Part shown: piece by piece, positions 8,601 through 15,884 of the stretch | Layout of the letters: the number at the start of each line of letters is the position of its first letter | How positions within the stretch are numbered: the first letter of the stretch is position 1 | Assembly (NCBI GenBank): GCA_014804755.1 | Contig: JAAUZE010000019.1 | Span: 1 to 54,328, forward strand | DNA length: 54,328 nt | Reading direction: 5' to 3' | Source: Lachnospiraceae bacterium | GTDB lineage: Bacteria > Bacillota > Clostridia > Lachnospirales > Lachnospiraceae | The notes under the pieces: model-generated | What the model saw: only the letters and a program-made list of their open reading frames with translations | Database searches by the model: none | What the model was told of the DNA's origin: nothing | Translations under genes and position numbers: made by a program

Positions 8601-9930
8601 CCAGTTGTTTGGCAGGGCTTCCTCCCTCCTCCATGACCTCTCCCAAGGAAAGATTTTTTTCAGTGGTTATTTCTATATTTTTGCCCGTAATCTCCACAAA
8701 TCCGTTTACATCCATGGACACTTTGGTTTCGTTCTCCTGATCCGCGGACATGGATGCAAACTCCGGAGCCAGCAACAGTTCTGCTCCATTCACATTAGAA
8801 AAAGACTTATAATCCGGTTTCTGCGCATAGCCTGCAGAACCGCCAGATGCCTGCGTTCCTTCTGTACGGACTGCATGCACCGCCACCGCGTCCCACTCGT
8901 TATCACTTGGAAAATAGATATGTACCTGACTCCCCACCTCTGGCATGCAATAAATAAAGCTGCTCTCTATGGCATAGGTAAAATATCTGGTATTGGGAGA
9001 TGTATCATATATTGGGTCAATATGAAAATGTACCTTCACACAATTACCAGAACGTTCTTTTACAGTAGCCGGGATACTCATCCCGAAAATATGCGGATTC
9101 TTTCTGGGCGGACACACTACCCCCTTTTCCCGATTGAGCTGATAAGAACGCACTAACTCGCCGTCTATCGTGTTATACCGTATATTAGTAACAATCGTGC
9201 TGATTCCTTTGAAACGCACCTTTTGGCCTAATTTGAAATTGCGTCCTGTAGTCACTTCCCAGCCCATATGTTCCTGAGACAGAATTCCCAGCATACATCC
9301 AATACGGTAATACTTATCCATGTCCTTGGTTTCCTGATAGTCTTCTCCATCCAGAACATATTCCTCCCCAAGATCAGGGATGCCAAAATAAGCTCGTCCA
9401 TGGTCGGAACAACAATCCGGTACCAAGAATGTACCAAAACAACTGGCGAGACGCGAAAGGAAATCCCAGTCACTCTCTTCGTACTGAAGCAGAAAGTCCG
9501 GAATCACAGCTCCTTTTGTTACACAATCCTTAATCTCAGCATCTGGCTGGTTCTCAAGCACCTTATCCATGACCTGCTTGTAGGTTGCATCCAAATTCAG
9601 GAAACTCTGGCTTACCGGCACAAGGTCCCACTCCATCGTATAAGAAAGCGCTTTTAAGTTCAGACAACATAATCCCCTGTCCTTCACCATTTTGGCATCA
9701 ATTATTTTACCGGCAAACAAAAGTTCCTCTCGGTCATTCTCATAAACCTCAATTCCGTCATCATCTGCCAGTCCATGAATCGCGGGTTCAATCTTCTCTT
9801 CCTCCGCGATCAATGCAAGTTCTACTGATACATGTTTATTAAAAGATGCCTCCAGCTTAAATTCTTCTACACTGACCAATCCCTCCAAAGGGATTCTGAT
9901 TTTGAGTCCCTGATAAGTAAGCTCCATCAT
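2641..9930 (-). CDS. VgrG-like spike fused to Rhs shell with HYD1-type ADP-ribosyltransferase toxin
   Basis: A 2429-residue effector that carries its own spike. Residues about 1-380 are a VgrG/phage gpD-type module with the hallmark YEESDWDFLSRL near 150-161; a beta-rich spike region follows to about 480. A hydrophobic Gly/Ala-rich segment near 535-580 resembles the translocation helices of Rhs effectors. A DUF6531-like entry (DPVDAVTGTYL) sits near 768, then dozens of YD repeats (Y-D-x-x-G-N) form the Rhs cage to the RYYNPVLGRFMQED...DPSGY end near 2299. The last 130 residues begin with variable sequence and contain LYHYTDEEGAKAIQESGMI and FVTTDEISPQDANNALF, the pattern of HYD1-signature ADP-ribosyltransferases (Tox-ART-HYD1). 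It is expected to be loaded on the tube tip, with the tail cleaved and released inside a target. The second ATG at 9927 has better ribosome-site spacing. Confidence 0.88.
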   Translation of the reverse strand: MMELTYQGLKIRIPLEGLVSVEEFKLEASFNKHVSVELALIAEEEKIEPAIHGLADDDGIEVYENDREELLFAGKIIDAKMVKDRGLCCLNLKALSYTMEWDLVPVSQSFLNLDATYKQVMDKVLENQPDAEIKDCVTKGAVIPDFLLQYEESDWDFLSRLASCFGTFLVPDCCSDHGRAYFGIPDLGEEYVLDGEDYQETKDMDKYYRIGCMLGILSQEHMGWEVTTGRNFKLGQKVRFKGISTIVTNIRYNTIDGELVRSYQLNREKGVVCPPRKNPHIFGMSIPATVKERSGNCVKVHFHIDPIYDTSPNTRYFTYAIESSFIYCMPEVGSQVHIYFPSDNEWDAVAVHAVRTEGTQASGGSAGYAQKPDYKSFSNVNGAELLLAPEFASMSADQENETKVSMDVNGFVEITGKNIEITTEKNLSLGEVMEEGGSPAKQLALEAGSLTFQVGESGTRIELTEEAKIIAAFVKMEATDTTPADNPTLEDLFNNVTANDEEVRNKINGDAADLLVDKYEEGRKQILRGLGKIAAVVATVAVAVVLTVATGGGAAAVFGPMMLATYGLGAASIGIAVSDIGEGVDNINKAQSGNLDRGHNFLRDDVCRGNELLYNVIKTGVDIAFGIVSGKAIGNISGAARLGRLACGSKELKTLKAVVQMGGNVISAAYNQYVETGKVSFSTIAFNMGLGFAQGFVGTSITNKIMGGLNIDNYTARKITQVVVGTFVDTGMDWVASGIFHQPFDPKESFARNAFANTLAALIADPVDAVTGTYLIHATDFLLSSLPSSWKLERSYYSTGVKDSVFGKGWSFPYASRVYRDTQDTENIRVHMETITGHSVCFEKQGDVWVNQCRGTSRFCLTVREDAGCTEQEVFLLTDVMDHTLCVYDRQGKLSYVEYPNHLKLLFSYNEEGLERITTPLGNVLEVECQGGRILQVTDEIGRRTQYRYVGEYLVDVVHTDEGITHYEYDENGHIISVTDQNGSRYIENEYDEKGRITRQGFTNGIYQLFTYDDVHCRNTIYYSETGKTEIYEYNDQFLTERTVYDDGTCEAFEYSGDNLKTGEISRLGLKKEWEYDAFGRTIREQSPDGYEVCHEYDENHDLTRTWDTDGRETQYAYDNAHNQILIREKLDNKNWRETAKEYDSMGRCIVERDALGNETLKEYDSNRAYPSRVTTPKGEETAYSYDVVGRRMSVSNSYGTVEMAYNSRNFVTSRTDGEGYTSHKFYDRMGNLTSYYPPVQWEKKEGGYEYRRDFLERVVDIISPLQEHQRVFRNFDGEITNKIHPVSYAEKGEGGEGTRYEYDTDGNCIRVYYPDGGIERRFYDADGNMIKQVQPESYDVVADDGAGYRYTYDTCGRLTEVQDPEGNVLHTYEYNGHGQITREVDGEGKETLYTYNGLGWKIREQISVRKEVDEVYYRVIAYLYDAQGNKVEEAYGQQEVEKDGEPENWHSIHFSYDKNNHLTLVQDDFGAQMRYDYDCLGNVTLEERVIEETVRSIVHYEYNKNGWRIQKTEEIQGNGPVQSAVTKYSHDANGNIVKITTPKGFVVYREYDADDRLTEERVTDRKSGIDRRVQYAYDEAGNVLKRTVLGADGECLETGFCYDLKDRLTRRINPSGAVMRYLYDRNDKLSKAISPYAYEQESDDGAGITYAYDSRGNRVRVTNALGETVQELSYNLQNQPVMQKDPYGNRTAYSYGLDGKIKAVRRFGDGKWNGSAGDSSAYGEAMAQNAAVSQSSGNGQRIIQQYEYNARGQIVGVVDGNRNPISYDVDHWGRITDIGFADGVKEDYEYTPAGQVCKTTDGNGNSVQYRYNSFGKVSERIDQLGYSETFQYDEEGNLSLHIDRDGRRRQRDCNVFGKPVYEKATDAEGNNPNISTWHYDSLGRVTRAVCDGHSYEYIYDAQGNLKEKRSSGRRLISYTYDKMGQVTEIKDPTGVCTRYEYDILGRRSRIYNGDGLEVCYGYDALNRISHIRYGNGVETAYAYDGDGNISSLETKAGEKVLLSFAYRYDGNGNRTAKVGNLVNTTLGNITAGSSALDISYQYDVCGRLLEERRNGASVSYAYDKAGNRVRKTDAKGATLYQFNGKNQLVTEECSDGKNQFTYDRQGGIVERKNSMGIRLFSYNSRHQQTKVETETGNVQENRYDVENLRFELLENGRRTSFVYHNGELLHEEGGNEKQISYYLGVGIDALQRGQELYYYQQDEQLSTAFITDGRGEVQNSYLYDAFGTEVETNEQFPNRIRYTGQQYDEFTEQYYLRVRYYNPVLGRFMQEDVYQGAGLNLYIYCKNNPVVYYDPSGYVTQATQPKCGNTGEVAESVNESADDKKPDLYHYTDEEGAKAIQESGMIQTDDRGRVFVTTDEISPQDANNALFMGTRDDGCATYRVEITLTDPCDPNLSGVGATQPNELIYRGTIRDGRNATLNVKENDF

Positions 9931-9936
9931 ATCCTC

Positions 9937-10842
9937 CTATTCCGGCTGCCCTGACAGCAGTATAGTAACCCGTCCACCATAAATGCATCTTGCGCTGCAC
10001 CTGCGCAGCAGCACTGGTTTTCCGTTTATAGATACTTTCACATGACCTCTTCTCCATTTCGCATCTGCCGGAAAACAATCTTTGCATTCTCCCACACACT
10101 GTTCCAACAGGCTGTCCGATACCTCCACATGCCCATCTCCGCAAAATAAATCTATAATCCGATTAAAAAGGCCTTTCTTTTTTCTTCTTTCCTTGATCTC
10201 TTCATTTGCCTTGCGAGCCGCTTCCTTCGCCGCTGCAATCAAGGAAGGATTTTCTTTACTCTTGCAGCCTCCGAAATTAATAATGTTTGTATCAAGAACC
10301 GTATCACTCGTTATCATTTGCGGAATTTGACGGGTTTTTACACCATGGGTGGGGCCTAATGCAAGATAACTCTCCCTCATACCACAGGAGCATTCAACCC
10401 GGGCGCAGTGCACTACATAAGTTGTATCCCTATATCTGCTCCGCCGCAGTTCATCCTTTTTTTGCTCCACAAGCTCAGACGCTGCCTGCGCTTCTGTCGT
10501 GGCAGCTTCCAAAGCCTCTCTAGCAGTTTCTTCCTCTGCTTTGGCTTCCTCCAAAGCCTGCTGTGCCTCCTGCAATTTCTCAAGGCTTTCCGGACTGCAA
10601 TCTCCAAACATATATTGATTCAACGCATCCTCATATGCCTGTTCCGCACTGGCAGTCTTTTCCTTTGCTGCTTCTGCAGCATCTTTTGCTTCGTAATATG
10701 CCATATTTGCATCATTCGCCGCGCTTTCAAGATCCGCCAAACTTACACCCTCCACGCTTTGAGCAGCATTTATTTGGGCTATTTCCCCCACCGTCGTCAA
10801 TGCCATATCCTCTACAATCCCCTGTATCACAGTGCTGCTCAT
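9937..10842 (-). CDS. PAAR-like (DUF4280) spike-tip protein with coiled-coil insertion
   Basis: PAAR-like proteins sharpen the end of a VgrG spike and often carry effectors. Residues about 142-301 match the cysteine-rich DUF4280 pattern: CARVECSCGM at 146-155, a NIINFGGCKSKENPS block at 186-200, CVGECKDC at 249-256, and RCSARCIYGGRVTILLSGQ near the end, with about ten Cys that probably bind metal or pair up. The N-terminal part is odd: residues about 35-135 are a long Ala/Glu-rich coiled coil placed before the Cys domain, making the protein about twice the usual size. It lies directly between a 173-residue gene and the VgrG-Rhs gene, so it most likely caps that spike. Confidence 0.75.
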   Translation of the reverse strand: MSSTVIQGIVEDMALTTVGEIAQINAAQSVEGVSLADLESAANDANMAYYEAKDAAEAAKEKTASAEQAYEDALNQYMFGDCSPESLEKLQEAQQALEEAKAEEETAREALEAATTEAQAASELVEQKKDELRRSRYRDTTYVVHCARVECSCGMRESYLALGPTHGVKTRQIPQMITSDTVLDTNIINFGGCKSKENPSLIAAAKEAARKANEEIKERRKKKGLFNRIIDLFCGDGHVEVSDSLLEQCVGECKDCFPADAKWRRGHVKVSINGKPVLLRRCSARCIYGGRVTILLSGQPE

Positions 10843-11364
10843 CTACTCCACCTCCACTTCTTCAAAATATATCCCGATTGGCTGACGTCGCAGCAGACTC
10901 TCTGCCAATGCCAAACTGACAATCGGATCTTTTCTATGATTTCCCTCCAGCATGAACAGGTTATGTCTGCCAATCTTCGAATGGTCCAAAACCAGTTGTT
11001 TCACAGTCCCATTCGGATAATATTCGGTTTTGTCCGAGACGGCATCTACCTGCTCCATGAGCGTATGTACATATTGATATTGCAAGGCGTTTTCCTTATG
11101 AATTAAAACCACCTCCTGAAAAAAAAGCCCCGGCTCATATGCCTCCAAAATATCCTGAAACCGCTCGTCAAACATTGTCACCGGACACTGCAGGAAATCC
11201 CATCTGGCTTCTTTTCCGCTTCCTTTAAGGTACAATACTACGCTGTCATTTAACCTCTGTGCATCCTGTCTTGAAAACACATGCCTGCCTCCGTTGATGT
11301 CAAAATCCCGATACTGGATCGCACAGGGTAGTTCCTTATCCTGCTTAATAAAGAAATATCTCAT
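10843..11364 (-). CDS. Unknown cytoplasmic protein between pentapeptide and PAAR-like genes
   Basis: A 173-residue soluble protein starting at an ATGA overlap with the upstream pentapeptide gene and ending immediately before the PAAR-like start. No signal peptide or TM. The length and features such as FSRQDAQRLNDSVVLYLKG and YEPGLFFQEVVLIHK are faintly like the DUF1629/Imm11-type proteins that accompany injection-system effectors, but this is a weak impression and I make no firm family call. The strict translational coupling argues for a stoichiometric partner, such as a chaperone or adaptor for the spike-tip or pentapeptide protein. Confidence 0.7.
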   Translation of the reverse strand: MRYFFIKQDKELPCAIQYRDFDINGGRHVFSRQDAQRLNDSVVLYLKGSGKEARWDFLQCPVTMFDERFQDILEAYEPGLFFQEVVLIHKENALQYQYVHTLMEQVDAVSDKTEYYPNGTVKQLVLDHSKIGRHNLFMLEGNHRKDPIVSLALAESLLRRQPIGIYFEEVEVE

Positions 11365-12332
11365 GCCTGCTCCTCCCTGTATATCTGAATTGCCTGAAGC
11401 TGTTCCGCACTGATTTCTAAAAAAGGAATGCTCTCAGCCGGGAAAATGGCTAATGTAAGCTCCGCTCCTGCAAAAGATGTATTTTCGAACCTACAGCTTC
11501 TGAAATCCGCTCCGCTCAGATTGCAGCCTTCAAAACGGCACCCGCTAATCTTACTTTTCGGGAACCGGCTTCCTTCCATGTTACAGTTTTCAAACTTCAC
11601 ATCCTGCACCACACAATCCTCAAAGGTGCTAAACCGCATATCCAGATTTTGGGGGTCCTTCCCCTGACATTTTCCCTTGTACCAGTAACTGAACACCATC
11701 TTTTCCGGATCATGTGCCGCTTTTTTCAATTCCTCCTTCCAGACCGAGTCTGACTTTTCCACACGGTCTGTCTGGATCAGAAACTCTGCCCTGTCACGGT
11801 ATTCCCCCCACTTTAAGAGCCAATAGGGCGAACGCACCACTTTATCAAAAATTCCCTTTTCCTCCCAATCACGCAGACGATAACGGAGAATCTGGCAGAT
11901 CATGCTGTCCATAAGAGGAAGCTCTTCAAAAAGCAGATTTTGAATATCATAACTGCTGACAGCTCCTCCGTAGCCGCTGTTCGCATCTTCCAGTGCATTC
12001 CGCAGACGTTCGAAAGGTTCAAATAATTCTTCCGCATCCACATATACCTCCGCAGGTTCCTCATCCAAATACCATCGCATATCCAGACCATGAAGGAAAA
12101 TACGGTACTTTCCGGCAATCAAGTCTGCCTTCAGCACAGAGATGTATAAAAAGCAAACATACTCTTTTTCCTGTTTTTTCATCTGTTCTCCCAAAAAATC
12201 CATGCCGGATTTCACCATATTTTCCAAATATTCTGCATGCTCCAGAAGATGTTTTTCCATGTTGCTGCGGAAATCTGCTATCTTCCCGGATACCGCTTCC
12301 CGGTAGCTTTGCAAAGCCGTTTCCCTGTCCAT
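11361..12332 (-). CDS. Pentapeptide-repeat protein of the spike/effector region
   Basis: A 323-residue protein. The N-terminal 200 residues are helical and unrecognised. Residues about 225-305 form pentapeptide repeats of the A(D/N)LxF type, including MRFSTFEDCVVQDVKFENC and SRFPKSKISGCRFEGCNLSG, which fold as a right-handed quadrilateral beta helix. In T6SS gene sets, pentapeptide proteins commonly sit beside VgrG and PAAR genes, where they may act as effector adaptors. The ATG has GGAGGAG eight bases upstream, and its stop overlaps the next gene (ATGA). It lies 18 nt after a VgrG-like gene. Confidence 0.8.
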   Translation of the reverse strand: MDRETALQSYREAVSGKIADFRSNMEKHLLEHAEYLENMVKSGMDFLGEQMKKQEKEYVCFLYISVLKADLIAGKYRIFLHGLDMRWYLDEEPAEVYVDAEELFEPFERLRNALEDANSGYGGAVSSYDIQNLLFEELPLMDSMICQILRYRLRDWEEKGIFDKVVRSPYWLLKWGEYRDRAEFLIQTDRVEKSDSVWKEELKKAAHDPEKMVFSYWYKGKCQGKDPQNLDMRFSTFEDCVVQDVKFENCNMEGSRFPKSKISGCRFEGCNLSGADFRSCRFENTSFAGAELTLAIFPAESIPFLEISAEQLQAIQIYREEQA

Positions 12333-12350
12333 CCACTTTCTCCTCCGATG

Positions 12351-13781
12351 CTAGTCAAAATTTACCTCTGTTCCTCTGATATAAATATTTCCGCTGTCAA
12401 AAATGATCTGCCCGCCATCCAAACTCTGTGCGATAAACTGCTCCGCCACATGAATGTTTAAGTTTTCCTCCGCATGGATAGTCACACTGGTCTCTGCTTC
12501 TGCCTTCACCATGGTCTGCGCCTGTATTGTCACCTTTCCGTCTGTGTCAATGGCTACCGAGGCTGCCTGTTCTCCACAGGAGAGCTTAATATGATCCGGC
12601 GCCAGTGCCAGTTCCTGCCCAGCTTTTGTCCTCAAATACCGGCTGTTCGGGTCACTCATCCTGTCTTCCCCGCCCGCCTGAGAGGCATCATAATTGCTGA
12701 CAGCGCTAAGTGCCACGGCCTCCTTTTCCTGCTTGGAGGGAAAATAAATACGCACATCGTCTCCCTCTTCCGGCATACAATACCATCCGCTCCCATCCGG
12801 AGACGCAGACAGGGTTGAGAACGGGAACCAGTAAACTGCCCGTTCCGCATGGCTCTTGTCAATTTCAAGCACAGCCTGTATCTTTGTGCCAGACACATGA
12901 ACCACTTTTCCGGTCAGTGCCACACCGATTAAATGCATAGGATAAGAGGCCGCCTGCTTCAGTCCCTCAGGACTTTGCAACCCATAAATACCCAGCATCT
13001 CCTGATTTTTGAAAATGTATCTGCATGAATATACCGCCAGCTTTTTTCCCTGTATGGAAACCGTCTCAAACATCCCCAGCAGTTGCTCCGAAACAATCTG
13101 ATAACGGGTAAAGTCTGCTGCACGGACATCCCGCCCGTTTGCTTTTAAAAGGTAATAAGACTCCATATCCTTTTCTATTCCCAGCACATGGTATGATAAT
13201 TCTGCCTCTGCGAGTTCCGGCACACCGACATACAATTTCAATTTATCCTGTCGGCTATCCGGCGTAACTGCCAACCCTGTCATGGAAAGTACCCTTTTCA
13301 GGAATTCCCAATCCGTTTCTTTATATTGAATATACAGGTTCCCTATCTCTTGATCCGCTCCCGCGCAGATCATATCGCATTGGTCTTTTTCATTTTCACT
13401 ATCTTTGTCTTCATAATAATCCAACACTTCTCTTGCCAGTGCTCTGTACGTCATTTTTGTATTTTGAAAAGAGCGGGAATATTTCGTCCGATCCATAAGC
13501 CAACTCCGGCTTTTCGCTTTAATCTGAACTGTTTTCATCTGTCCCTGTTCTGACATCTGCACATTCGTCACGATACCGGAAAAAAGAATTCTCCTTTCTT
13601 TCCCCTTCCCCAAGCATACCGTTACTTCCTGACAGTCCGGCAGTTCATAAATCACATCCTCCCTGTCTGCATAGGCAAGCAGCGTGAGCGTACTGTGTTC
13701 CCCTATTTGGGATTCAATCTCACATTCCAGCACTTCGTTTATGGGGAGTCCTGTTACGTTAATATCATGTAAGCTGTACAT
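12351..13781 (-). CDS. VgrG/Pvc8-like spike protein
   Basis: A 476-residue spike subunit of a contractile injection system. It carries the gpD/VgrG hallmark IQYKETDWEFLKRVL at about 151-165, an OB-like region around 300-360 with GSGWYCMPEEGDDVRIYFP, and a C-terminal tract rich in alternating beta residues (ITIQAQ-type repeats, about 400-470) that fits the triple beta-helix needle. The ATG has GGAGG seven bases upstream. It follows another VgrG-like gene by 12 nt and precedes the pentapeptide gene. It carries no toxin extension. VgrG proteins are usually homotrimers, so three different VgrG-like genes in one cluster suggests alternative spikes or a heterotrimer. Confidence 0.85.
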   Translation of the reverse strand: MYSLHDINVTGLPINEVLECEIESQIGEHSTLTLLAYADREDVIYELPDCQEVTVCLGKGKERRILFSGIVTNVQMSEQGQMKTVQIKAKSRSWLMDRTKYSRSFQNTKMTYRALAREVLDYYEDKDSENEKDQCDMICAGADQEIGNLYIQYKETDWEFLKRVLSMTGLAVTPDSRQDKLKLYVGVPELAEAELSYHVLGIEKDMESYYLLKANGRDVRAADFTRYQIVSEQLLGMFETVSIQGKKLAVYSCRYIFKNQEMLGIYGLQSPEGLKQAASYPMHLIGVALTGKVVHVSGTKIQAVLEIDKSHAERAVYWFPFSTLSASPDGSGWYCMPEEGDDVRIYFPSKQEKEAVALSAVSNYDASQAGGEDRMSDPNSRYLRTKAGQELALAPDHIKLSCGEQAASVAIDTDGKVTIQAQTMVKAEAETSVTIHAEENLNIHVAEQFIAQSLDGGQIIFDSGNIYIRGTEVNFD

Positions 13782-13793
13782 CGCACACCTCCG

Positions 13794-15191
13794 TTAATTA
13801 TTCTCAATGGCAGACGCTTGAATCTGCACTGTGTCGTTGGTCATGCACATACTGCCTCCTGCATCACTGATAATCTGTATCTGTGTCCCTGCCATCACTT
13901 TCATTGTCCCCTCCGTGGTAAAGCACACCGCTTCTGCCGCACCGATCACAATATCCTCATCCGTCCGGATTTCGGCTTTTCCGTCATTTGTCAAGGTTAC
14001 CGTTCCTTTATCTTCTCCCACAGCAAGCTGGATTCCTCCTTCAACAAACCTGATGGATTTGCCGTCCGGCATTGTAATGTCTTTTGCGTCAGGGTTCGCC
14101 ATAGAACTGTCCTCTGCCGGTGCAGATTCACCCATAATATTGGCAATCGCATACCCTTCACTCTCATCATCAGTTGGGAAAAAAATCCGGACACGATCCC
14201 CTTTCTTAGGCATGCAATACCATCCGCTTCCGTCCGGGGATGCTGCAACTGTGGAAAACGGAAAAAGATACTGTTTCTTACACTTTTCCAATGCGTCTGT
14301 TTCGAGTTTTACCCGAACCATGTTTCTCTTTACGCCTGCTACCGTTCCATTGATCGATACTCCGCTAAGGTACGGATTATCCTGCACAGGGACAGTAATC
14401 CCCTCCTGAAAGTACAGACTATATCTGTTGACCAAAAGCCCCCGCCGGATGCTTCTCGTTATTTTCCCAATATAGAGATCCTGATTATGGAAATGTACCT
14501 TTTCACCCAGCGGGAAAAGGTCATACGCCTCCACCTCATAGCATATCTGTCCTTTTAGCGCCTTCCCCACATCTGCCGGTGCCGTATCACGCAGCACTTT
14601 ATAGGGGAGATGATCCCAGTCTGCATCCTCCTCCGTGTCCATAAGCCCAGCCCGCAGATGGATACCGGGCTTTGCGCTGTCAATATATGCACAGATGCCA
14701 TATCTCGATAGAATACGGTTTAAGAACGCCCAATCCGTCTCCTGATACTGGACCATGATCTGCCCCAGTTCTTCATCCGGAATGGAAAATAAGACTTTGC
14801 TTTGTTCTTTATATGGCTCCATTACTTTTTCTACTAACTGATGAGAAGTCAGAGCCGTATCCTGAAAAGAGCGATTCTGTGCAAAAAAATCCATCTGATA
14901 ACTTCCCGTCACTGCTTTCAGGTATACGATGCATTGTTTTCCGCTGGTCTTTACACTCATGTCAGTAACAATACCGAAAAACAGTGGATTTAATGCTTTA
15001 TCCTGTATGACAAACAATGCCACACTCGCATTTTCCTCATATAAGAGATAATCCTTTGTCCCTTCTTCCACTGCCAGTGTTGCAGATAATGTACCATGAC
15101 TTCCCGGATTTTCCCTTATTACAAGCTGGAATACCGGCATAGCCGTATCTCCCAGCATCAACACAAGCTGCCCATAAGTAATCGCATCCAT
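13794..15191 (-). CDS. VgrG/Pvc8-like spike protein, second copy
   Basis: A 465-residue spike subunit related to the downstream 476-residue copy. It has VQYQETDWAFLNRILSRYG at about 148-166, GSGWYCMPKKGDRVRIFFP in the OB-like region, and a beta-rich C-terminal needle with repeated I/V alternation. The start at 15191 is preferred over an upstream ATG at 15284: AGGAGG lies about nine bases before it and it clears the upstream stop at 15206, whereas the longer form adds a Gly-rich stretch that is a frame shadow of the upstream gene. The ISGVS/NGTV region resembles phage gpD hub domains. No effector extension is present. Confidence 0.85.
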   Translation of the reverse strand: MDAITYGQLVLMLGDTAMPVFQLVIRENPGSHGTLSATLAVEEGTKDYLLYEENASVALFVIQDKALNPLFFGIVTDMSVKTSGKQCIVYLKAVTGSYQMDFFAQNRSFQDTALTSHQLVEKVMEPYKEQSKVLFSIPDEELGQIMVQYQETDWAFLNRILSRYGICAYIDSAKPGIHLRAGLMDTEEDADWDHLPYKVLRDTAPADVGKALKGQICYEVEAYDLFPLGEKVHFHNQDLYIGKITRSIRRGLLVNRYSLYFQEGITVPVQDNPYLSGVSINGTVAGVKRNMVRVKLETDALEKCKKQYLFPFSTVAASPDGSGWYCMPKKGDRVRIFFPTDDESEGYAIANIMGESAPAEDSSMANPDAKDITMPDGKSIRFVEGGIQLAVGEDKGTVTLTNDGKAEIRTDEDIVIGAAEAVCFTTEGTMKVMAGTQIQIISDAGGSMCMTNDTVQIQASAIENN

Positions 15192-15205
15192 ACTCCCATC
15201 GCCTC

Positions 15206-15820
15206 CTAGCCATTCATTTCCTGTATCACATAAACCATGGCCTCCAAAAGAAGTCCCATCCCCTTGCGCTCCTCCTCCGGACAATTCAGCACGCCTGCAT
15301 ACAGCCGCTCATCTTTATGAAAACGAAACATGACATTGTACAGCCGCCCCTCAGAGGTAGGCATTGCGAAACAGAAATACTCCATATTTCCCATGCTTTT
15401 CTTGCGCTCAGGTTTCATGACCCAATGCATTTCTTTGAATCTCTCCCTTGTCTGCGCAATCCACTGGTCCATGGACTGTGCCATCTTCTTGCAGGGTGTG
15501 CTTGACAGGGAAAAAGCAACTTTTCTCTTATTGCCGGCCAGAAGCACAGCTTCCGGTTCATCATCCTCCACTTCGAAAAAGTTTTTAATATATGGGATCA
15601 TGATCTTCCCATCAAGCAGATACCTCGTTTCAAACTCAAGAGGCAGGGTATACAGCATCTGCCTCCCGCTTCGAATTCCTTCTATCAGTTCTTCTAAGGT
15701 ATAGGTAATCCGCTCCTTGGGGTCATACTGTTTTCTCACACGCTCCCGTTCTTCTGCCTCTTCCCGTTCCCAATATTCCTTTATGAACCGTGCTATGGAC
15801 AAATCCATCTCTTTTTCCAT
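15206..15820 (-). CDS. DcrB/EagR-like candidate chaperone or structural protein
   Basis: A 204-residue soluble protein. The second half has the rhythm of the DcrB/Mog1/PsbP fold (DUF1795): a central MKPERKKSMGNMEYFCFAMP and YNVMFRFHKDERLYAGVLNCP leading to a final helix. In Proteobacterial T6SS, DUF1795 proteins (EagR) are chaperones that shield the hydrophobic segments of Rhs/PAAR effectors. Such a partner would suit the hydrophobic segment in the large VgrG-Rhs protein here. The family call is tentative. It lies 14 nt upstream of the first VgrG-like gene and after a 64-bp gap. Confidence 0.5.
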   Translation of the reverse strand: MEKEMDLSIARFIKEYWEREEAEERERVRKQYDPKERITYTLEELIEGIRSGRQMLYTLPLEFETRYLLDGKIMIPYIKNFFEVEDDEPEAVLLAGNKRKVAFSLSSTPCKKMAQSMDQWIAQTRERFKEMHWVMKPERKKSMGNMEYFCFAMPTSEGRLYNVMFRFHKDERLYAGVLNCPEEERKGMGLLLEAMVYVIQEMNG

Positions 15821-15884
15821 TCCTGCCGCCTCCTTCTTTCATATACGCGAGATTTAACTAATGTTTTGAAGTTATTCTTACTTT

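Noticed and set aside
10408-11106. 232-residue plus-strand frame
   Set aside because: It spans two minus-strand genes with good starts and overlaps, so it is a shadow.
12351-15191. Ordinary prophage tail genes as explanation for the VgrG-like pair
   Set aside because: No capsid, terminase, tape measure, lysin or holin genes are present, while PAAR-like, Rhs toxin, FHA and PP2C genes are.
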